Assembly: GCA_022559845.1 (NCBI GenBank)
Contig: CM040128.1
Location: 271,070,698 to 271,134,697 of the forward strand
DNA length: 64,000 nucleotides
Source: Amorphophallus konjac
Lineage: Eukaryota > Streptophyta > Magnoliopsida > Alismatales > Araceae
Direction of reading: 5' to 3'
The translations under genes were made by a program, and so were the position numbers. The notes below the pieces were generated by a model. The model was not told where the DNA came from, ran no database searches, and worked only from the letters and a program-made list of their open reading frames with translations. Below are positions 55,842 to 64,000 of this stretch, in pieces. Positions within the stretch are counted from its first letter, which is position 1; each line of letters begins with the position of its first letter.

Positions 55842-57385
55842 TAACGCCTCTTATTAGGGCGTTAATTCAAAAAGAAACGCCTCTATCAAAGGCGTGACTA
55901 AAGAAAGGACGCCCACACGTGCGGTCGTCAACTCTCACGACCAAATAGGCAAGCAAGAGAAACGCCCATATATGGGGCGTGTTTCAAAAACAAGGAACGC
56001 CCTTATCCAAGACGTTTCTTAAGAAACGACCTGAACCAGGTCGTTAATTAAAGAATCGACGCCCTTACCTAAGGCGTTAATTCAGTTCGTGAACCGTTCG
56101 AACCCAGAACTTATCCAGGGTAAGTGATAAGCATTAGAAGAGTTCAAACGTGGTAATGACTCTATCATAGAAGTATTGCTTCCACACAATCACTAACCCT
56201 AATAGGACACCCAAAATCCTATAAAAACTCTCGTTCGGCCAACCCTAAAACTATTTGGACGAACTACTGCTGCAGGTACGTGAAGAACATATGTTCTTCT
56301 ATTTTTTTCTTCTCTGTTTACAGTCGCATGAAGAATATTGATTATTCTTCTTCTCTTATTAACAGGTTAAGAGGCTCGGGCGTTTGAGGAACAAGAGTTC
56401 TTCATCCGTGTGTAAGTACCCCTTCCTCTACCTACAGTCCATGGATTTCAACGAAACTAATATCTTCAATCTATCCTCTGTAGGATTCATCCAACGTCTG
56501 CAGCATCATTGATTCTTACAAATCCCTCACGGTCATCTCCAAATCAACTCTTAAGGTAGGATTTTCTCAAGTCACTGTAGCCCAAACTAAATTGATACAG
56601 TACAATAATTATCATGCATATACATGGTTTGGTTTACTATAGTTTCTGAACGACTTTCTGTTAATTTCTTGAAAGAAACGTCCTTAGCAAGGGCGTGACT
56701 ATGAAATACACGCCCCAAACTAGGGCGCTAATTTAGAAGACACGACCCTGCCCAGGTCGTCAATTTCACATTTGACGCCCTGTACACAGGCGTTAATTTC
56801 ATGTAAATCTTAAGAACTGATTATCTATGTAATTACATGAAATCAAATCAATAATTGTTAACGGTTAAAAGTCAATAAACATGAAACATCAAATCTGATA
56901 TACTGCATCTGAATTCCTGCCAATTTTCCTGTCATGACTATATGATTGTTATCCTTGATTATCGTGCAAATCTTGCTGATCATGTAAATTCCTGATATTT
57001 CTTGAATTCACGACCTAGACTAGGTCGTTTTCCATGTGGTAACGCCCCATCACAGGGCGTGAATTAAAAATAAACGCCCCTTACTAGGGCGCGTATCTGT
57101 TAAAATCCTAGAATATATATTCTGTGAAAATAAGAATTTATGATTAACGCCCCTGCCAAGGGCGCGTTTTTGATAATTTCTGAAAATAAATATGTTCTGA
57201 AAAATATTGTAAATAAAAAGACGCCTGCTACTGTAGTCGTCAACTCTTGAAGAAACGCCCCATCCGAAGGCGCGTCTTAGATAAATTATTGAATTATTGA
57301 AAATTCTGCAAAACGGACCATATGTAAACGCCCTTCTGTTAGGCGTTAATTACTTGAGAAACGACTTGACCTAAGTCGTTATTTT
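55842..57385. repeat. Palindrome arrays in element F LTR (core ACGCC / GGCGT)
   Basis: Seven palindromes upstream of the TATA box (55842, 55876, 55908, 55960, 55995, 56023, 56058) and about twelve downstream (near 56685, 56709, 56739, 56773, 57009, 57041, 57072, 57147, 57220, 57253, 57328, 57360). Typical unit AAACGCCC..GGGGCGTGTT; some units use the AAACGAC..GTCGTTA variant (56023-56046, 57360). Half-sites can differ between units but both arms of one unit usually change together. Confidence 0.9.
56219..56228 (+). promoter_or_regulatory. TATA box of element F LTR
   Basis: CTATAAAAAC in AAATCCTATAAAAACTCTC, repeated in the 3' LTR at about 63937-63946. Confidence 0.65.
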
Positions 57386-58847
57386 ACTGTAAACTGATTT
57401 TTCCTTGATTTGCTAACCGATGGTTTATATATTATACATATATATATATATATCGGCACTATTCTCCACTCCGTGAGTATAGTCCCACTTTTCACGTTGA
57501 TTTATCGATCACACTCAATTCTCATTGACATACAAGCTCTCCTTTGGACATTCCGTTCCTTTGGACTAGCGAGTTAGTCATAGAGACCTCCGTAAGACTC
57601 CTCGTAGCCTTGGATTCCCTCAAGGCCGACTGAGCTGGTTGTACCCTAAAAACCCATTACACCATTGATGCCATGTCACTCTAAAGAAACATGGTATACC
57701 GGCCCTTATGATTATACAAAGAGTATATCATAAGAAATTCTTAATGGGATGATGATATCATGCCATATCATGTCGTTCTTGTAAACCTCAATTCTATGAT
57801 AAGAATGAGGGTATCTTACCTTTGATATACTGTTCATGTGGACCTCAATTCTATATAAAGAATGTCCATATTGATTTGTCATGGTACCTCAGTTAAGGGA
57901 ACCATATTCTACCTAGTTTTATCGATATCGTGATTATACCGTTATTATCGCCATTCTATGTCCTTTGTCATATTTTGGACTCTATTCTATCAAAGTTGTC
58001 ATACGTGTCTACAAGCTTGATTATTGAAATTCTATGTTGGCTATAAACAAGAGTGGATGTCAAAACACATGATAAATGCCTGCGCATATAGGGCCCGATC
58101 TGGTCCTGGGAGGAGCACCCGAAAGTACTTGTGCCCATGGGAGTTAAAATGATAAGGTATCTGGCATTATACCGAGTACTTGACTTGCTTGATTGGACAT
58201 TCCACACACATCTTGTACTTGAATCGTACTTGACTTTACATGAAATGCGTGGCCCGAAAGAGGGTAATTTACTTGCTTGATACATGATAGCCAAAGTTCT
58301 TGACATGACTCGATAATGGTACTTGCTTGAATATCTTGAATAACTTGTATCTTGTTGAAAGTTCATGATAAGTTCATCTTATTTCTTGATATTACATTCT
58401 CTCTATCTTGTCGTTTCATGCGAGCATGCATAGCTTATTGCATTCATGAAAATGTAATTACTTAAACCCCTTGCTAGTACTTGAGATATAATTTCCTACT
58501 GAGCGTTCGCTCATTCCGTTTGTCCCTTTTTACTTTTCAGGTAAGTCCGACGACGATGGAAGTCAATCGGATGGGAATGATCAAGAGTGAAAGTGATAGA
58601 GCTTCTCCAAGTGTCGTCTAGTCTTTTCTATAGTTCCTTGAGTCAAATATGTATTCTTTCCTTTTTATTAAACAGAGTATTGGATTTGTAATAGTCTATC
58701 CGTTATGAAATAAAGGATTGGGTTATCTTGCTATTTTGCGCATCTCTGTCTTTGTGTCGAATACACGACCACTCTGATTGACATGATTGATATAGACACG
58801 TCGCGCATCTCCGGGTATCTTCCGCGCTCGGGGCGTGACAGTCTTTG

Positions 58848-58859
58848 TGGTATCAGAGC
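58848..58859 (+). other. Primer-binding site of element F (tRNA-iMet)
   Basis: TGGTATCAGAGC, seven bases after the LTR end. Confidence 0.95.
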
Positions 58860-59015
58860 CTAAGGTATTCAATTCCTAGGAAACCCAAGTCCAAGGATAG
58901 GTTTCAAAACCTTTAACCAAGTGAGAGTGGGTAGAACCAAGGGTTAAATGATCAATGAGTCCTTTATAAGATCATAGTGATATAATACTAACATAGCTAT
59001 TGTAATTGTAGGATA

Positions 59016-59492
59016 ATGGCTGCCGAACGTGCTCAATGGCGCAACATGCAGCGTACCCTTCAAGGGATGACCCAAGTGCTACAACAGGTAGCACAAGGTG
59101 GTGCTCCACGAGCTGGAAGCTTACACCAAGCATTCAAGAATATGAATCCCCCGAAGTTCATGGGATCGACCGATCCAGACGATGCCGAGCATTGGGTTCG
59201 GGAGATTGAACGTATATTCCGTGTTATGCAATGCACGGATCAGGACAAAGTCTTATTAGCTACTTTCCAGTTAGAAAAGGATGCTAGATGCTGGTGGGAG
59301 TCGATTGAAGCTACTATTGACCCAACTCAAGTTACATGGGGTGAATTCGTTGAATATTTCAACGCCAAATATTTCTCTGATAGGGTCCAGGAAAAGAAGG
59401 CCGCCGAATTTGCCGCATTAAAGCAAAGATCTTTATCGGTGGCTGATTATGAAGCACAGTTTCTAGACTGTCTAGATATGCTAAGCATTTAA
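59016..59492 (+). pseudogene. gag: Element F gag, N-terminal part, ends in 1-bp frameshift
   Basis: ATG at 59016 (MAAERAQWRNMQRTLQGMTQ). Capsid-like region with FMGSTDPDDAEHWVREIERI and LATFQLEKDARCWWESIEA. The real frame leaves this ORF at about 59462: CAGTTTCTAGA has one T less than needed to continue in the frame that opens at 59507. Gag residues downstream are in the next entry. Confidence 0.92.
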
Positions 59493-61410
59493 TTAGCACG
59501 GAAAAGATGAAAGCCCGTAGATTTCTTAATGGGCTTAGGCCCCACTACATTACTCAACTGGCGCCTATGGATATTCAAGTTTATACTGAAATAGTGCGCC
59601 GAGCTCAGTTGCTTGAAGATGCCACGGAACTATCTGATAGGATCCGTGGGAAAGACAAAAAGGAGCAAGTCACAAGTTCGGGTTCTTTTAAACCCAACTT
59701 TAAGAAGAGGCCCAATAATGGAGGTTCTTCCTCTCAAGATCAGAAGTTCAAGAAGACCAAGCCTTTCTCTATCACCACTACACCTTCAAACGTAGTATGC
59801 AAGCATTGTGACAAGGCTGGTCACAAAACAGAAGAATGCTGGAGGAAATTAGGAGCATGTCTCCGTTGTGGGAGTCGTGAACATCGGATTCCCGATTGTC
59901 CATTAATGAATGACCAAGACGGTGAGGGTAAACGCCCAGTGACAAGGAACGCGCGTCTTCATGCAATCCAAGAGACCGAACCAGAAGAAGAAGGCGGATT
60001 GGTGGAAGGTACATTAAAAATTTGTTCCAAATATGCACATGTCTTATTTGATACGGGTGCATCGCATTCCATTATTTCCAAGAAGTTTGCTGACCCATTA
60101 CCTCTAGAACCAGAATGGATGAAGTTAGTATTGTCTACTCCTCTCGGAAACGAGACGGATATCACACATCATTACCAAAACTGTGAGGTATTGGTTCGAG
60201 GAAAGAATTTTCCTATTGATCTTATCTGCTTAGATCTAAAAGAGTATGATGTTATACTAGGAGCAGATTGGTTATCCAAATACCAGGCAACGGTTGATTG
60301 CCGTGATAGCAAGATTGTTTTCAAGGAATTTCCGGAACTGACTTATACTAGTCCTAAGAGTCGAAGCAAATCCCCTCTTATCTCGGCTCTTCGAGCAAGC
60401 AAGCTCGTCAAGAAAGGATGTGTATCCTTCCTTGCTTTTGTCACTATTAAAGAAGCTAAGGAAACCAAGATAGAAGACGTTCAAGTAGTACGAGAATTCC
60501 CAGACGTATTTCCGGAAGAATTGCCGGGATTACCCCCGCAAAGAGATGTGGCCTTTACCATCGACTTAGTCCCTGGTGCTGGTCCCGTTTCAAAGGCACC
60601 ATATAGAATGTCCCCTGCTGAACTCAAGGAGTTGAAGGAGCAGTTGCTGGAACTAATCCGAAAAGGGTTTATTAGACCAAGTACTTCCCCGTGGGGAGCA
60701 CCAGTCTTATTTGTAAAGAAGAAGGATGGATCCATGAGATTGTGTATCGACTATCGACAATTGAATCATCTTACTATCAAGAACAAGTATCCACTGCCGA
60801 GAATCGATGAATTATTTGATCAGATTTCAGGATCCAAATATTTTTCCAAGATTGATCTCAGGTCGGGATACCATCAATTAAGAATCAAGGACGATGACAT
60901 TCACAAGACTGCATTCAGAAGCAGGTATGGCCATTACGAATTTGTTGTTATGCCTTTTGGACTAACAAATGCCCCTGCTGCCTTTATGCAGTTAATGAAT
61001 AGCATATTCAGGCCTTACTTGGATCAATTCGTAGTAGTCTTCATTGATGATATATTGATATATTCCAAGACTAAGGAAGAACATGAAGAACATTTGAGGA
61101 TTGCATTGCAAGTCTTGAGGACAAATCAATTATATGCTAAACTCAGCAAATGCGAGTTCTGGCTTGAAGAAGTGGCTTTTCTCGGGCATGTCATATCAAA
61201 GGACGGATTATCTGTAGATCCGTCAAAAGTTGAAGCTGTGAGAAACTGGGAAAGACCCACTAATGCAAGCGAGATCAGAAGTTTCTTAGGTCTTGCAGGC
61301 TATTATCGGCGATTCATCAAAGATTTCTCTAAGATCGCCGTGCCCCTTACAAGGTTAACTCGCAAGGAGATCCGATACGAATGGAGTGAGGAATGTGAAA
61401 GAAGTTTCAA
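59463..61410 (+). pseudogene. gag-pol: Element F gag end, protease, reverse transcriptase
   Basis: Open from the frameshift at 59462 to the next at about 61408. Two CCHC knuckles (59798-59899), protease DTGASHS (60050-60070), RT motifs [50 protein letters not shown] and catalytic FIDD at 61040-61051. Unlike E, this stretch has no stop and no shift in RT. The shift at 61408 (TTCAAACT in place of TTCCAAACT) falls at the RT/RNase H junction. Confidence 0.93.
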
Positions 61411-62570
61411 ACTCTCAAGGATCATCTCACTACAGCTCCGGTCTTAGCTCTACCGATAGAAGGAGAGAAATTCGAGGTCTACACTGATGCTTCTGGCATT
61501 GGCCTCGGATGTGTCCTAATGCAACAAGGAAAGGTCATAGCATACTCTTCACGTCAGCTGAAGAAGCATGAGGAGAATTACCCCGTCCATGACTTAGAAC
61601 TGGCCGCGGTAGTATTTGCCCTAAAGATATGGAGACACTACTTATATGGAGTACAGTTTACTGTATACTCCGATCACAAAAGTCTCAAATATCTATTTTC
61701 ACAAAAGGAGCTAAACATGAGACAAAGACGCTGGCTAGAATATCTCAAGGACTTCGACTTCAATATACAATACCATCCCGGAAAGGGTAATTATGTTGCT
61801 GACGCCCTTAGTCGAAAGCCGAGAGCAATGATAGCAAATTGTATGATGCAAGAATGGAGGTTACTTGAACAATTCTCCGAGCTCAATATAAGCTTGGACA
61901 CGGAATCCAAATTTGTCACACTATCTCATGTAAGCATACAGTCAGATTTGTTATCTGAGATACAAACACTTCAGGATGATGATCCTATGTTAGTAGAAAT
62001 CAAAGGCAGATTAGAAGGACAATCTGATTTTCAACTAACTTCTGATGGAAGATTATCGTTCAAAGATAGAACTTGTATACCTGATTGTCCGGAATTAAAG
62101 AAGAAGATCTTAGATGAAGCTCACCGATCAAGGTACACTATTCATCCAGGATCAACCAAAATGTACCAAGATGTAAAGAGGAACTTTTGGTGGCCTAATA
62201 TGAAAAGAGAAATAGCGGACTATGTATCACGCTGTCTCACATGCCAACAGGTCAAGGCGGAACACCAAAAGCCTGCGGGAAAACTACATCCTCTAGATAT
62301 TCCTAAGTGGAAATGGGAGGATATTGGTATGGACTTCATCATGGGTTTGTCTAAATCTAAAGGAGGACATGATGGAATCTGGGTTATCATTGACCGATTG
62401 ACTAAATCGGCACATTTCTTGCCAATCAAAAGCCGATGGTCAATTGATGTGCTAGCTGCACTATACATCAAAGAAATAGTCAGGATACATGGAATTCCTG
62501 TCTCAATCGTGTCTGATAGAGATCCCCGTTTTACTTCTCATTTTTGGAAGGGATTACAACATTCGTTGGG
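61411..62570 (+). pseudogene. pol: Element F RNase H and integrase first half
   Basis: RNase [11 protein letters not shown] at about 61481, [43 protein letters not shown]. Integrase zinc domain [11 protein letters not shown] ... [13 protein letters not shown], first catalytic D in IIDRLTKS, second in SDRDPRFTS. Frame is lost at about 62571 (GGGACAAGG has one A less than E). Confidence 0.93.
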
Positions 62571-63364
62571 ACAAGGCTCAACTTTAGTACTGCTTTTCAC
62601 CCACAAACGGATGGTCAGACCGAGCGAACTAATCAAGTTGTTGAAGATATGCTGAGAGCATGCATTATTGACTTTGGAGGAAGCTGGCATGACCACTTAC
62701 CTTTAGTTGAATTTGCATATAATAATAGCTACCAAGCTAGTATCCAAATGGCACCTTTCGAAGCCTTATACGGAAGGAGTTGCCGATCTCCCATATGTTG
62801 GAACGAAGTTGGAGAGAAACAACTATTAGGTCCAGACATGGTAAGGGATACAACCGAGAAGATACAAGTAATCAGGGAAAGATTACAAGTTGCTCAGACC
62901 AGACAAAAGACTTATGCAGATACAAGAAGAAGAGATCTTGAATTCCAAATCGGAGATCATGTATTTCTCAAGATATCGCCTGGACGTGGCATACGAAGAT
63001 TTGGTGTTAAGGGCAAGCTTACGCCAAGATTCATCGGACCATTTGAGGTACTCGAAAGAGTTGGCGAGGTTGCTTATCGCATCGCGTTGCCTCCTCAGTT
63101 GTCCGAGGTACACAATGTATTTCACATATCTATGTTGAAGAAGTATGTGCACGATCCATCTCATATTATTGAGCATGGAGATCTGGTGATCCAGAAAGAT
63201 CTCACATATGAACAGAGCCTATGAAGATATTAGATCGAGAAATACGAGCTCTAAGGAATAAGGTTATTCCCATGCTCAAGGTGCAATGGAATAAGAATCC
63301 TGAACGCGAAGCGACATGGGAGACCGAAGAATCTATGAAGAAACGATTTCCCGAGTTATTCTAA
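62571..63364 (+). pseudogene. pol: Element F integrase end and chromodomain
   Basis: Catalytic E in [12 protein letters not shown], then [52 protein letters not shown] last 1-bp loss at about 63214 (ACAGAGCC, homolog ACAGAAGCC) throws out the chromodomain, which is otherwise readable at 63225-63361 (RNKVIPMLKVQW, EATWETEESM). Stop TAA 63362-63364. Confidence 0.92.
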
Positions 63365-63432
63365 GAGGTATATGTTCTACGCTCTCCACATGTATAATTA
63401 TATATATTGAATTTGGGGACCAAATTCTTTTT

Positions 63433-63445
63433 AAGTGGGGGAGGG
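63433..63445 (+). other. Polypurine tract of element F
   Basis: AAGTGGGGGAGGG immediately before the 3' LTR. Confidence 0.93.
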
Positions 63446-64000
63446 TGTAGCAACCCTGATAAATGAATATTTGAAATAAATTAAAACATATATATATTAT
63501 AGTAGTAATACAGATAATAAGAATAGGGTTAATTAGATGAAGTAAAACAAAATTAAAATAACGCCTCTTATTAGGGCGTTAATTCAAAAAGAAACGCCTC
63601 TATCAAAGGCGTGACTAAAGAAAGGACGCCCACACGTGCGGTCGTCAACTCTCACGACCAAATAGGCAAGCAAGAGAAACGCCCATATATGGGGCGTGTT
63701 TCAAAAACAAGGAACGCCCTTATCCAAGACGTTTCTTAAGAAACGACCTGAACCAGGTCGTTAATTAAAGAATCGACGCCCTTACCTAAGGCGTTAATTC
63801 AGTTCGTGAACCGTTCGAACCCAGAACTTATCCAGGGTAAGTGATAAGCATTAGAAGGAGTTCAAACGTGGTAATGACTCTATCATAGAAGTATTGCTTC
63901 CACACAATCACTAACCCTAATAGGACACCCAAAATCCTATAAAAACTCTCGTTCGGCCAACCCTAAAACTATTTGGACGAACTACTGCTGCAGGTACGTG
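63446..64000 (+). repeat. Element F 3' LTR, first 555 bp
   Basis: Collinear with 55729-56282, with one substitution and one 1-bp indel. Cut by the window edge. Confidence 0.95.

Larger units (their letters stand above)
55729..58840 (+). repeat. Element F 5' LTR
   Basis: 3112 bp, TGTAGCAACCCTGATAAATG... to ...GGGGCGTGACA. TATA box CTATAAAAAC at 56219-56228. It shares the U5 end and overall plan with element E but diverges in U3. Confidence 0.95.
55729..64000 (+). mobile_element. Element F: young Tekay-like chromovirus, right end outside window
   Basis: 5' LTR 55729-58840, PBS 58848-58859, gag-pol 59016-63364, PPT 63433-63445, 3' LTR from 63446 to the window end. The first ~555 bp of the two LTRs differ by one substitution (C/T near 55782) and one 1-bp indel (GAAGAG / GAAGGAG at 56137). 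The left duplication should be CGGCA (55724-55728); its partner is outside. It interrupts PMD-2b. Confidence 0.95.

Noticed and set aside
55842..57385. CRISPR-like array of palindromic repeats with spacers
   Set aside because: Eukaryotic LTR context, repeats not identical, spacers very short and irregular, and no cas genes.

Overview
The window is repeat-dense nuclear DNA of a flowering plant. It is dominated by nested LTR retrotransposons, with spliceosomal introns, plant-type TATA boxes, tRNA-iMet primer sites (TGGTATCAGAGC), Ty3/gypsy gag-pol genes with chromodomains, and proteins with a plant mobile domain (PMD). I cannot name the species. No rRNA, tRNA or CRISPR locus was found, and no ordinary host gene is convincing.

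Layout. 1-619: 3' part of an LTR related to element A. 620-15670: element B, a decayed non-autonomous LTR element, split by element A (2173-12518, minus strand, Tekay-like chromovirus, TSD TACTC). 15671-25487: low-copy-looking intergenic DNA with microsatellites, a 98-bp tandem repeat and MITE candidates. 25488-43490: an LTR of element C, broken twice, by element D (27592-34301, minus strand, non-autonomous with a chromodomain remnant, TSD TTTAG) and by element E (34329-43286, plus strand, Tekay-like, TSD GGACC). 43491-46231: unclassified retroelement debris. 46232-55728: part of element G, minus strand, seen as its 3' LTR (46232-48551), a PPT-like tract, and then three plus-strand (antisense) genes: PMD-1 (intact, two exons, 443 aa), PMD-2 (seven exons, two frameshifts and one stop) and PMD-2b (a relic that lost its PMD). 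55729-64000: element F, a very young Tekay-like copy inserted in PMD-2b; its 3' LTR runs off the window.

The most interesting signal is a set of short palindromes of about 20-32 bp. They form arrays in the LTRs of four families (A, C, E/F, G), each family with its own core. In element G the same palindrome (arms GGAGGCGTCC / GGACGCCTCC or a GGGGGCGTCC variant) lies 12-13 bp upstream of the TATA box both of the minus-strand LTR promoter and of the plus-strand PMD-2 promoter, and again in introns. This suggests that a retrotransposon and its antisense passenger genes share a cis-regulatory code; that is an inference.

A caution: almost every frameshift in the youngest elements is a 1-bp loss in a short homopolymer. 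F has near-identical LTRs yet four such frameshifts and no stop codon that I noticed, which suggests residual long-read consensus errors.
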